A stretch of 64,000 nucleotides of DNA from Paenibacillus azoreducens (GTDB taxonomy: Bacteria; Bacillota; Bacilli; Paenibacillales; Paenibacillaceae). This document shows, in pieces, positions 51,700-60,181 of this stretch. Numbering within the stretch: the stretch's first letter is position 1; every line of letters begins with the position of its first letter. Location: positions 868,001 to 932,000 of the forward strand of contig NZ_AP025343.1 in assembly GCF_021654775.1 (NCBI RefSeq), read 5' to 3'. The notes under the pieces are model-generated. The model did no database searches. It was not told where the DNA came from and was given only the letters and a program-made list of their open reading frames with translations. The translations under genes were made by a program, and so were the position numbers.

Positions 51700-52419
51700 A
51701 TGGAAACAGGAAGCGCCGAAACCGCGCTGTTGAGCGTATATATTGAAGAAGCCGGATACGAGGAAAAACATCCGCGCATCCGCGAGATAGCTTTTCAAGT
51801 CGAGCCCGGTGAGCTGCTCGGATTAATTGGCCCGAACGGGGCCGGCAAAAGCACAACCATCAAAACGCTGCTTGGTCTTTTGAAGCATGCCAAAACTCAG
51901 GTTCATTTCGGCGGGAAATCGGGACGGTACGCATACATACCGGAGCAGCCGGTTTATCATGACGATTTGACGCTGTGGGAGCATATGGATTTGGCGGCAG
52001 CCGTGTACGGTTTGGAATATGGAACCTTTACTGCGGAGGCGAATAGACTTCTTCGGCAGTTTGGGATGGAAGAGGTCAAGAATGATCTTCCCGGCGGGTT
52101 TTCCAAAGGGATGAAACAGAAAATGATGCTGATGCTGGGGTTCTTGAGCGGACCGGATGTTTATATCGTGGACGAGCCTTTTATCGGCCTAGACCCGCGT
52201 GCAACCAAAGATTTTTTAAAGCTGCTCGACGAGGAGCGCAGCCGTGGGGCAGCCGTGCTGATGTCCACACATGTGCTTGATACGGCGGAGAAAATTTGCG
52301 ATCGGTTCATCATGATTTCCGGGGGGAGAATGGTGGCGGAAGGAAGCCTGGCGGATATCCGTGCAAAAGCGGGGCTGGCTGAGGCTTCGCTGTTTGATTG
52401 CTTCGATGTGCTCGCTTGA
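51700..52419 (+). CDS. ecsA: ABC transporter ATPase, EcsA type
   Basis: 239 residues. Walker A GPNGAGKSTTIKTLLGLL, Q-loop AYIPEQPVYHDDLT, a weak signature GGFSKGMKQKM and Walker B VYIVDEPFIGLDP, with STHVLD as switch. The next gene is EcsB-like, so the pair forms an Ecs exporter, which in Bacillus affects protein secretion, competence and intramembrane proteolysis. ecsC is absent. The start is ATG after AAGGGGTTG. Confidence 0.88.
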   Translation: METGSAETALLSVYIEEAGYEEKHPRIREIAFQVEPGELLGLIGPNGAGKSTTIKTLLGLLKHAKTQVHFGGKSGRYAYIPEQPVYHDDLTLWEHMDLAAAVYGLEYGTFTAEANRLLRQFGMEEVKNDLPGGFSKGMKQKMMLMLGFLSGPDVYIVDEPFIGLDPRATKDFLKLLDEERSRGAAVLMSTHVLDTAEKICDRFIMISGGRMVAEGSLADIRAKAGLAEASLFDCFDVLA

Positions 52420-52470
52420 GCGTATGATTAGCGCATTTATTTCAATTATGGAGTAAGGAAGGATAAGGTC

Positions 52471-53745
52471 ATGGCAGGCAATGATAAAGATTATTTGTTT
52501 GAAGGTCCGGGAAGTCTGTTCCGGCGGCGGTTATGGAGCTATTTCAAAGAAACGGCAGCCATCCTGCGTTCCGTAGCGGACGACTGGACGGTGTTCGTAT
52601 ATATCCTGATCCCGGGGCTTCTGCTCGGAGGACGATTGTATTACGGGTTATGGAAAGAACCGCTTCCGGACTTAGCAAGCAGGATTCCTTTTGCTGCGAT
52701 ACCCTTGCTGCTCTTGGCGGTTGCCTCTGCAGGAGGCGTTATCCTGCTGATCCGGGAAGCGGATGTATTGTTTCTCGTTCAACGCAAAAGATGGGTTAGG
52801 GGGATTATGCTTCGGGGCGGCTTGTACAGTATGGCCGCAGCGGCTTTGAAAACCTCGTTCGTTTTTCTGATCTTGCTGCCTTTTCTCATCAGGCAGTTCC
52901 ACGAAAGCGGCAGGTTTGCAGGCAGCATGCTGGCATTTACCATCGCTTTTGAATGGGTTCAAATGTGGCTGAAGCATCTTGTTAAGGTGCAAACAAGCGG
53001 ATGGCGGAGATGGCTGCTCTACATTCCGTTCGCCATCATGCCCGCTTCCTTGTATCTGGCCTTTATGCTTGTTTTTAAATCGAGGCCAGTAGTTTTGCTC
53101 ATCGGTACGCTGGTGCTAGCAGTATTTGTTGTGGTCCTGCTTCGAATGCGGCTGCGGCTCCGCGGAACCTTTATGAACGACGCCCAGGAGGATTTGGCGC
53201 GAAGAACCCGTTTGACGGCGATTGTACTCAGCCAAACCATAGACAAACCGCGGCGCGTCCGTAGGAAAACCTGGATTTTCCGCCGTTCCCGCCCGCTTTT
53301 CCGTTCGGTTCAGCCATCCAAGCGAATCGCGGGAACGATGATTAAAGCGCTGCTGCGCCATCCGGGACAGCGGTCGCTGTATTTGCGGTTTGCGGTGGTG
53401 AGCCTGCCGGTATTTTTCCTGCCCATGCCTTCAAGCGTCCGGGTTGTCGTGTATGCCGCGCTGCATTTGCTGCTTGTATATTGGCTGTTTCTGCAATGGT
53501 TCAGCTTCAAGGGAGATCCCTTTGTTTCGCTGCTGCCTTGGCCGGATGACCAAAGCATTCAGGCAAGCATGATCGCCGTCCAGACGCTGCTTTTTCCATA
53601 CGCGGTTATCGTCTCGGCACTTATGCTGTTCAATTCGGGTATGGCGACGGGAATTGCGGCCGCCGGATTCATTCCGCTTGCAGCGGGCGTCACGTGGGTA
53701 GTTCCTCAAGTAATACGCATGTTCATGCTAAATAAAAAGTACTAA
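52471..53745 (+). CDS. ecsB: ABC transporter permease, EcsB type
   Basis: 424 residues with about nine helices in groups: near 40-110, 125-220 and, after a basic soluble loop (RTRLTAIVLSQTIDKPRRVR), 310-420. N-terminal LFRRRLWSYFKETAAILRSV and central SLYLRFAVVSLPVFFLPMPS follow the EcsB family. It exports an unknown molecule together with EcsA. AGGAAGG lies before the ATG. Its stop overlaps by four bases the end of the flavoprotein gene on the other strand. Confidence 0.85.
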   Translation: MAGNDKDYLFEGPGSLFRRRLWSYFKETAAILRSVADDWTVFVYILIPGLLLGGRLYYGLWKEPLPDLASRIPFAAIPLLLLAVASAGGVILLIREADVLFLVQRKRWVRGIMLRGGLYSMAAAALKTSFVFLILLPFLIRQFHESGRFAGSMLAFTIAFEWVQMWLKHLVKVQTSGWRRWLLYIPFAIMPASLYLAFMLVFKSRPVVLLIGTLVLAVFVVVLLRMRLRLRGTFMNDAQEDLARRTRLTAIVLSQTIDKPRRVRRKTWIFRRSRPLFRSVQPSKRIAGTMIKALLRHPGQRSLYLRFAVVSLPVFFLPMPSSVRVVVYAALHLLLVYWLFLQWFSFKGDPFVSLLPWPDDQSIQASMIAVQTLLFPYAVIVSALMLFNSGMATGIAAAGFIPLAAGVTWVVPQVIRMFMLNKKY

Positions 53746-55007
53746 TTTCCGATTTGCGCTGCGTGCATTCCCGCCGTATATCCTGTAGAGAAGGCGGCGG
53801 TAATGTTGTAGCCGCCGGTATAGCCGTGAATATCGAGGACTTCGCCGCAGAAGAAGAGACCCGGCATCAGCTTGGACTCCATTGTCTTCGGATTGATCTC
53901 CTTCAAGTTCACGCCGCCGCCGGTTACAAAAGCCTCCTCGATCGATTTGGTGCCGTGCACCCGAATGACGAATTTTTTCAGCATGTCTACAAAAGCCAGC
54001 CACTGCTGTTTCGGCAGGTGGGCGAAAGTGGCGTCGCCGTCTAGTCCGGCCCGTTGCATAAGCAGCGGCAGCATGCGTTCAGGAACGAAAACCTTGAGTA
54101 CGTTTTTGATCGCTTTTTTCGGTTCTGCCGCAAGTCCTTCCCTCAGCATCCGGTCGAGCTCCTGAAGCGGCAGATCGGGGAACATGTCCACCGCCATCTC
54201 CACTTCATCGACTTTGAACTTGCGTTTAACCTGGCGGATAAATTGGCTGCAGCGCAGGGCGATCGGGCCCGAGAGACCGAAATGGGTAAAAATCATGTCC
54301 CCGCGGTGTCCGATCAGCTTTTTCCCTTTCGGCGTCCATACGGATAGTTCGACATCGCGAAGCGACAAACCTTGAAGCTCTTTGGAAGCGATCCAGCTTT
54401 CGCGCGAGACGATGGGAACTTCCGTAGGATACAGCTCGGTAATCGTATGTCCTGCGGCTTGCGCCCATGGATAACCGTCTCCGGTTGAGCCGGTATGCGG
54501 CACCGATTTGCCGCCTGTCGCAACGATGACCGCAGGCGCTTTGTAAGTTTGGCCTGAAACGAGCTTAACGCCCGCAACCCGTTCCTCTGCGTATACAACT
54601 TCCGCCACAGGCGAGTCGGTTTTGATGTCCACGCCCAATCTGCGCACTTCCCCGATCAACGTGTTTACCACGCTCGCCGCTTTATCGCTGACCGGAAACA
54701 TCCTTCCGTTATCCTCTTCTTTCAGGGCGATGCCCAGGCCTTCAAAAAAGTCCATGATATCGCGGTTGTTAAAATGCTGAAATGGGCTGTACAGAAATCG
54801 TCCATTGCCCGGAATATGAGCGATCAGCTCTTCGGTATCCTTCGCATTGGTCACATTGCAGCGTCCGCCTCCGGAAATGCCGAGCTTGCGCCCAAGCTTA
54901 TTTCCTTTATCGAGCAGCAGCACGGCTGCTCCGTTTTTGGCTGCCGCAATGCTGGCCATCAGTCCGGCGGAGCCGCCCCCAATGACAATGACATCATATA
55001 ACTTCAC
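53742..55007 (-). CDS. NAD(P)/FAD-dependent oxidoreductase, HI0933/YhiN family
   Basis: 421 residues. The FAD-binding start is VIVIGGGSAGLMASIAAAKN, followed by LGRKLGISGGGRCNVTN, which marks the HI0933-like family. PAVIVATGGKSVPHTGSTGD lies in the middle and GLFFCGEVLDIHGYTGGYNI near the end. The family is widespread; its substrate is uncertain. The start is ATG after AAGGAGAGAAC. Convergent with ecsB. Confidence 0.9.
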   Translation of the reverse strand: MKLYDVIVIGGGSAGLMASIAAAKNGAAVLLLDKGNKLGRKLGISGGGRCNVTNAKDTEELIAHIPGNGRFLYSPFQHFNNRDIMDFFEGLGIALKEEDNGRMFPVSDKAASVVNTLIGEVRRLGVDIKTDSPVAEVVYAEERVAGVKLVSGQTYKAPAVIVATGGKSVPHTGSTGDGYPWAQAAGHTITELYPTEVPIVSRESWIASKELQGLSLRDVELSVWTPKGKKLIGHRGDMIFTHFGLSGPIALRCSQFIRQVKRKFKVDEVEMAVDMFPDLPLQELDRMLREGLAAEPKKAIKNVLKVFVPERMLPLLMQRAGLDGDATFAHLPKQQWLAFVDMLKKFVIRVHGTKSIEEAFVTGGGVNLKEINPKTMESKLMPGLFFCGEVLDIHGYTGGYNITAAFSTGYTAGMHAAQIGN

Positions 55008-55312
55008 GTTGTTCTCTCCTTAACGTTCCATGCTTAATCCTGGATTTTTATTGTACCTTTTTAGGATATATAAGGGTATATTGTAATATAGTGTAGGCTG
55101 TGATTTAATTTACGTGTATGGATCATAAATCTGAATTTCAATCGTTCTTGGATACAAGCTTTTTTCAAGTTTCCATTTGAATTTATTTTGTCGCTATTTC
55201 CTGCAGAATCAGATATGCCCGTAATCTTCCTAGTGAATGGATCTGTACATGCCGCCCGGACGGGGAGGAGGGATTTGCGATCATTTATGCGCTGAAAAAC
55301 ATTATAACACAG

Positions 55313-56980
55313 GTGCTCATGGCGGGTTCCTTTGCATTTTTGTTTCCGCTAAGTCTGGACAAGTACGTTCGTGCACTCAGGCGCAAGCGGAAGCTCGGAT
55401 CCACCGGATTCGAAGTTATTATTATTATATCCAGTGCTTTGAGTATTCTGATGTGCTCGGTATTCTCCACCACGCTGTTTCAGTTAATTCCTCTTAATTT
55501 GGGGATTCTGCCGCTGTTTATCGGCATGCTGTACGGGGGATACAAAAGCGGTCTTCCTTTGGCGGGGCTGTATCTGCTGTGCGATTTTTATTTTAATGAA
55601 AAATGGTCTTTTTCCGGAATCGTCATACATACCGGTTTGCTGTTTTATCCGCTCCTGGTTTGGATGTCCCCCAATTTCCGGAAGGGCACACTAACCGATA
55701 AAATCAATAAGCTGTGGATGTGCCTCCTTCCAGCCATGCTGCTCATTTGCGCATCCCCGATTATCGAAAATCCAGGGATGACGCTTACCGATGCAGGTCA
55801 ACTGCTGATGACTTTATTTTATATGATGGTTAGCGTTTTTTCCGGCGGAGCCCTTATCTATGTCATTGAATTCGCTCTGGAAAAGCTGCTGCTGAAGGAA
55901 CAGATCAAAGGCATCTCCGAGAAATACCTCCGGGAGGAGGAGAAACTGCAGCAGGTCATGGATGTGGCTCCGCTGTGCATGGTTTCAGTGGACAATAACG
56001 GCTGCGTGACGAGCATCAATGAAATGATGATGAATCTATTTAAAAACCGAAGGCCGGAGCTGACTAAACACGATATATTGGGCCAGCCGCTGGAAATGTT
56101 CGTTGAATTGAGTGAAAAGGAATACATAAGCAACAGGGTTGCCCAGGCGTTAAAGGGCGTTAAGATGAATAATGAACTGATCCGGATCGGTTCGCAAATT
56201 CATTATACAAGCACATCTCCACTCACCAACAGCTTTACCGGAGAAATTCTCGGAGCGGTTCTGGTGATTCAGGATATTACGGAGTTGGAACAGCTGAGGA
56301 GCGAGCTCGGAAATGTGGAAAGGCTTAGTCTGGTCGGACAAATGGCAGCCAGCATTACCCATGAAATCCGTAACCCGATGGCGGTGGTCCGCGGCTTCCT
56401 CCAGCTTATGAAGGAAAAGAGCCCGGATTCGCTGGATCATTATTACAGAATCGTGATGGAAGAGCTTGATCGCGCAAACGGTATCATTAATGATTTTCTG
56501 TCGCTGGCGCAAAACCGGATTACCGAAAAAGAGCAATGCCATCTCCATCAAATTATCAATGATCTCAGTCCGCTGCTGTGGGCAGATGCGAATTTGCGGG
56601 GGCAAACGATCGAGCTGGTCATGGACGAACGGGTGCCGAAGCTGAACCTGAATGCCAAAGAAATCAAGCAGATGCTCCTGAACCTGGCCCGCAACGGAAT
56701 GGAGGCGATGAATGAAAAGGGGAAACTCACCATCCAAACCCGCCTGAAGGAAAACCAGGGTGCAGTGGAACTCATCGTCCGGGATACCGGCATCGGCATG
56801 TCTCCAAGCTTCCGGGAGCGTTTGTTTGAACCTTTTTTTACAACCAAAGCCAAAGGAACGGGACTCGGTCTTGCGCTTTGTTTAAGCATTGTGGAGAGGC
56901 ATGGGGGGAAAATCGAGGTCGAATCGGAGGAAGGACAGGGGACGACGTTTATCATCCGCTTTCCGTTTGCCGAATCCTAA
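55313..56980 (+). CDS. sporulation-type sensor histidine kinase (KinB-like)
   Basis: About 555 residues or slightly more. Five to six helices (1-190, LYT-type sensor), a PAS domain (about 215-325), then a HisKA domain with ITHEIRNPMAVVRGFLQLM and HATPase boxes NLARNGMEAM, DTGIGM, FFTTKAKGTGLGLAL. No response regulator is adjacent, which is typical of kinases feeding the Spo0 phosphorelay. The ORF is open upstream of GTG 55313, and the strong GGGGAGGAGGG at 55262-55272 precedes ATC 55280 and ATT 55283, suggesting a non-canonical start and about ten more residues. Confidence 0.85.
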   Translation: MLMAGSFAFLFPLSLDKYVRALRRKRKLGSTGFEVIIIISSALSILMCSVFSTTLFQLIPLNLGILPLFIGMLYGGYKSGLPLAGLYLLCDFYFNEKWSFSGIVIHTGLLFYPLLVWMSPNFRKGTLTDKINKLWMCLLPAMLLICASPIIENPGMTLTDAGQLLMTLFYMMVSVFSGGALIYVIEFALEKLLLKEQIKGISEKYLREEEKLQQVMDVAPLCMVSVDNNGCVTSINEMMMNLFKNRRPELTKHDILGQPLEMFVELSEKEYISNRVAQALKGVKMNNELIRIGSQIHYTSTSPLTNSFTGEILGAVLVIQDITELEQLRSELGNVERLSLVGQMAASITHEIRNPMAVVRGFLQLMKEKSPDSLDHYYRIVMEELDRANGIINDFLSLAQNRITEKEQCHLHQIINDLSPLLWADANLRGQTIELVMDERVPKLNLNAKEIKQMLLNLARNGMEAMNEKGKLTIQTRLKENQGAVELIVRDTGIGMSPSFRERLFEPFFTTKAKGTGLGLALCLSIVERHGGKIEVESEEGQGTTFIIRFPFAES

Positions 56981-57087
56981 TGCAGAAGGAGCGGCAAGCG
57001 CTTTCGCATACGGCAATATCTTGATTTAACATCTTTTGAATGTATAATATTAATTATTGATGCAATAAGGCGAGATCAAGAAAATAG

Positions 57088-57160
57088 TGAATCAGATTTG
57101 CACGGAGTTATTACTGCTTTCGGCAATTCCAATGGTCTATTATTTTTTGATCGTGCCTGA
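57088..57160. repeat. interspersed repeat (GTGAATCAGATTTGCAC type), copy 3
   Basis: GTGAATCAGATTTGCACGG, TTTCGGCAATTCCAATGG and TCTATTATTTTTTGATCGTG. Same orientation as the copy at 5569. Confidence 0.65.
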
Positions 57161-57196
57161 GTCTTGATATTTTTGCGAATTAGGGAGTGATCAGAA

Positions 57197-57631
57197 ATGT
57201 CCATGTCTTTTGACAGATATATGAAAGATATGATTCAGCCAATGAGGGATGAGCTTACCCGGATCGGGATCAAGGAGCTCAGAACGCCGGAAGAAGTAGA
57301 ATTGCATTTGCCGGATGCGCCGGGCACAACGCTGGTTGTGATCAACTCGGTATGCGGATGCGCGGCAGGACAATGCCGTCCAGGCGTAGCGCTGGCGCTG
57401 CAAAACGACTTGGTGCCTGACAATTTGTTTACGGTATTTGCCGGACAGGATAAGGAAGCAACGGCCAAAGCCAGAGAATATTTTGCTCCATATCCGCCTT
57501 CTTCTCCTTCCATCGCTTTGTTGAAGGACGGGGAGCTCGTTCATTTCATCGAACGCCATCAGATCGAAGACCATTCCGCTCAGGAAATCGCCGATGATCT
57601 TATTGAAGCATTTAACCGTATTTGCAGCTAA
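57197..57631 (+). CDS. bacilliredoxin, BrxA/BrxB family
   Basis: 144 residues. The Cys-Gly-Cys active site (53-55) lies in NSVCGCAAGQCRPG, and FAGQDKEATAKAREYF with PPSSPSIALL is family-typical. It removes bacillithiol from oxidised proteins in the cytosol, which places the organism among bacillithiol producers. ATG follows AGGGAGTGATCAG. Single gene. Confidence 0.93.
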   Translation: MSMSFDRYMKDMIQPMRDELTRIGIKELRTPEEVELHLPDAPGTTLVVINSVCGCAAGQCRPGVALALQNDLVPDNLFTVFAGQDKEATAKAREYFAPYPPSSPSIALLKDGELVHFIERHQIEDHSAQEIADDLIEAFNRICS

Positions 57632-57715
57632 TACACATAGCGGCTGATAGCTGCTAATAGCAGCTCGATAAGCTGCATGTTAGTCTGCCGAGCTCATTGT
57701 GCCGCCCTCAGGTGT

Positions 57716-57900
57716 AGAAAAATTGCATAAGTGCAGTTTTTATCGCGTGAAGCGGCCTCTTAAGTAAAAAACCTGCAAAAGTGCAGGTTTTTTTGCTTTT
57801 TTATCCATTTTAGGCGACTGATCGAGGAAATAAGTGCATTTTCGCAGCAATTTCTCATCCATGTACGAAAAAATATGAAAAAGGATGCACTTTTGCAGGC
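57716..57900. repeat. GTGCA-type interspersed repeats
   Basis: ATTGCATAAGTGCAGTTTTT, ACCTGCAAAAGTGCAGGTTT, TAAGTGCATTTTCGCAGCAA and AAGGATGCACTTTTGCAGG. The second is itself a hairpin, CCTGCA/TGCAGG with a run of T, and may end the bacilliredoxin transcript. Confidence 0.65.
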
Positions 57901-57911
57901 TTATGCCACTT

Positions 57912-58071
57912 GCGGATAACGGTCACAAACTACGGATTGCATATTGCGGATGACGGTCACAAGCTATGGATTGCATATTACGGATAACGGTCACAAGCTA
58001 TGGATTGCATAATACGGATGACGAATCACAGACTGTGGATTGCATATTGCGGATAACGGATCACAACGACC
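57912..58071. repeat. 34-bp tandem repeat, about 4.7 copies
   Basis: The unit is GCGGATAACGGTCACAAACT followed by ACGGATTGCATATT, with a few substitutions per copy. Directly adjacent units without spacers. The rest of the gap to 58225 holds no gene. Confidence 0.88.
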
Positions 58072-58225
58072 CATTATTGACTGCGGATTTGGCGAATAAC
58101 GAATTTCGAAAGGTACCGCATGAATTACCGCAATAGGCAGCCGGATAGATTTTACTATATGCGCGCACTAGGCTCTCAAGGCCAGCGCATCCTCTCGAAA
58201 ACACTTTTCACAGTGTCCATTCAAC

Positions 58226-59014
58226 TTATACCCACGATTTAGAAGCACCCGCCGGCTGCTTCCAAGCGGCATCCCTTTTCAAGCTAACAATGAGCCATAC
58301 GCAGTGCAGCAGCAAAACCCCGAGAATAACGTAATCCCATACAGAAACCGAGCGGCCGTCTTGGCCAAGAAATTGCAGCAAATTATGTATGAAGTGATAG
58401 GCGATCAGCGGAATGATGTTTTTATTTTTTAAGATCAGAAGGGATAAAGCCGCGCCAGTAAGGAGGGCATATACAAGTTGTACAACCGTATTCTCGATGC
58501 TCTGCCCGGATAAGAGGTTAAGGACATGAGTGACAGAGAACAGCAAACTGGAGATGGCAACGGCTGTGACGGCGCTTTTTTTCCGGAGAAGAATATGCAG
58601 GATCAGTCCCCGGTATACTGTTTCTTCCACAAAACCGACCATCAGGGTGAAAAATACAAAGAAGAGCGCCTCACGGAGCGTAAAAGCTCTAAATCCATTG
58701 AAAGCGATGCAGGCCAGCACCAGCAGGAGCGGGAGATAATACATCCAGCCCTGCACGGGAATGTGGGAAATAGGGCGAAAACCGTAACGTTTCCAGCTTT
58801 TTTTCCATGTCAGACAGACAATCAACACAAGCGAGACTGGAATAAACGCGATCAGCACAGGAGCCGTATAGTCCAGCTCTTGAATGGTGGCATAGGCTCC
58901 GGCGATAAACATGGCTGCAACAAGCAGCAGCTCGATGATCACGACGCTCAGGATCGGACGGTTTTCTGTGAACGGGATTCTGCCGATGCTTTCTTTAATT
59001 TGGTTTTTATTCAT
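58226..59014 (-). CDS. CPBP family intramembrane metalloprotease
   Basis: 262 residues with about eight helices. The CPBP (Abi) motifs are visible: EETVYRGLILHILLRKK (EExxxR), FSVTHVLNLLSG and AYHFIHNLLQFLG, which supply the Glu and His ligands. Members cleave prenylated or other membrane proteins, or act in bacteriocin self-immunity. It overlaps the upstream PadR gene by eight bases and is surely co-transcribed with it. Confidence 0.88.
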   Translation of the reverse strand: MNKNQIKESIGRIPFTENRPILSVVIIELLLVAAMFIAGAYATIQELDYTAPVLIAFIPVSLVLIVCLTWKKSWKRYGFRPISHIPVQGWMYYLPLLLVLACIAFNGFRAFTLREALFFVFFTLMVGFVEETVYRGLILHILLRKKSAVTAVAISSLLFSVTHVLNLLSGQSIENTVVQLVYALLTGAALSLLILKNKNIIPLIAYHFIHNLLQFLGQDGRSVSVWDYVILGVLLLHCVWLIVSLKRDAAWKQPAGASKSWV

Positions 59015-59543
59015 GATTTGAAGCAGCTCCTTTAAGCAATCGCTCGATATATTCTTTTTCCATATTAAAAAAATGCTTGCCGTAAGATAACACAGACACT
59101 CTAAAATAATGGTTCTCCGGATTCGGAATTTGCGACAGTTCGCCCTCGACGACCTCTTCGACGGCCTGCAGACGCCCGATTTCCTGATTTAATTTCTCTT
59201 GATATTCCCCCAAGCGGAGGTTACGGGTCGGTTCATCCAGATAGTCGTAGAAAAAAACCTTTAACAGGAACTCATTGCGGCTGTGCTCGAGAGGTTCTTT
59301 TAACCAAAGAAGGAAGCTGCTGCGGCCTGCCGGCAGGAGGGAGTAGATTTTTTTATTTTTGGTGCTGCCCTCTTCTTCGGTTACTGATACCCATTTTTTG
59401 TCGGCAAGACGCTTTAATGCGGGATATAAACTGCCGAAGCTTGCTTTGTAAAACAGGCCTACGGACATGTCGATCGTTTTCTTCATTTCATAACCGCTCA
59501 TGTCTCCTTCCATAAGCAGTCCTAAAATAATGTATTCCAACAT
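59007..59543 (-). CDS. PadR family transcriptional regulator
   Basis: About 178 residues. N-terminal winged helix LEYIILGLLMEGDMSGYEMK with KASFGSLYPALKRLADKKWV, then a helical C-terminal dimerisation part (about 95-175), as in the longer PadR/AphA-like group. ATG 59543 follows AGAGGTGG; GTG 59552 is in frame but sits inside the binding site. It probably represses its own operon, including the CPBP protease. Confidence 0.88.
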   Translation of the reverse strand: MLEYIILGLLMEGDMSGYEMKKTIDMSVGLFYKASFGSLYPALKRLADKKWVSVTEEEGSTKNKKIYSLLPAGRSSFLLWLKEPLEHSRNEFLLKVFFYDYLDEPTRNLRLGEYQEKLNQEIGRLQAVEEVVEGELSQIPNPENHYFRVSVLSYGKHFFNMEKEYIERLLKGAASNHE

Positions 59544-59556
59544 ACGTTCCACCTCT

Positions 59557-59597
59557 TATATGTATCGTTTCGATATATCGTATCGATATATGTAATG
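59557..59597 (-). promoter_or_regulatory. probable PadR operator and promoter
   Basis: ATGTATCG, CGATATATCG and CGATATATGTA repeat the element CGATA in both orientations just before the PadR start codon. Consistent with an autoregulatory site covering the promoter. Confidence 0.5.
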
Positions 59598-59741
59598 TAG
59601 CGGATTCGACTTCAATAGTCAACTGAATTTGCGAAATTTTCTGGAAAACTTCGAATTAAATGTTGCGAGCATAACTCGCATCCTGAAAGGTCTCCTGATA
59701 CAATAAGGTTTGAATGTTTTTGGGAAGGATGGTGTGGTTCA

Positions 59742-60137
59742 TTGATTCACGGAATCGGGCATGACGTGCTGGAAATCAGACGGCTTTCGCTTCTGCTGAA
59801 CGGACAGCTCGGGCACCGGTTTATGGAGCGGGTACTCACGTCTAGTGAACGGGAGGAAGCCAGAAAAAGAGGCGGGAAGCTGACGGAATTCGTTGCCGGC
59901 CGTTTCGCTGCGAAAGAGGCGATTTCCAAGGCTTTCGGCTGCGGAATCGGCAGCATTATCAGCTTTGGCGATATGGAGATTTTGCCGGATTCCATGGGCA
60001 GACCGGTGCCTGTCTTAAGCGAAGGAGCCTGGGAACGTCTGAGGCTTCCGGGAGAACCGGAGTATGTCATTCATTTGTCCATATCACATCAGACGGAGCT
60101 CGCTTCGGCATTTGCCGTCGTTGAAAGAAAAGCTTAG
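59742..60137 (+). CDS. acpS: holo-[acyl-carrier-protein] synthase
   Basis: 131 residues. GIGHDVLEIRRL carries the magnesium-binding Asp, and AGRFAAKEAISKAFGCGIG the second metal ligand Glu and the CoA-binding Lys. It attaches phosphopantetheine to acyl carrier protein. The start is TTG at 59742 with GGGAAGGATGG somewhat far upstream; no better start is in frame. It is followed closely by mutY. Confidence 0.92.
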   Translation: MIHGIGHDVLEIRRLSLLLNGQLGHRFMERVLTSSEREEARKRGGKLTEFVAGRFAAKEAISKAFGCGIGSIISFGDMEILPDSMGRPVPVLSEGAWERLRLPGEPEYVIHLSISHQTELASAFAVVERKA

Positions 60138-60181
60138 CGTTGTTGGGAGAGAAGAAAGCCGGAAGGATTTGAAGCATAAAT

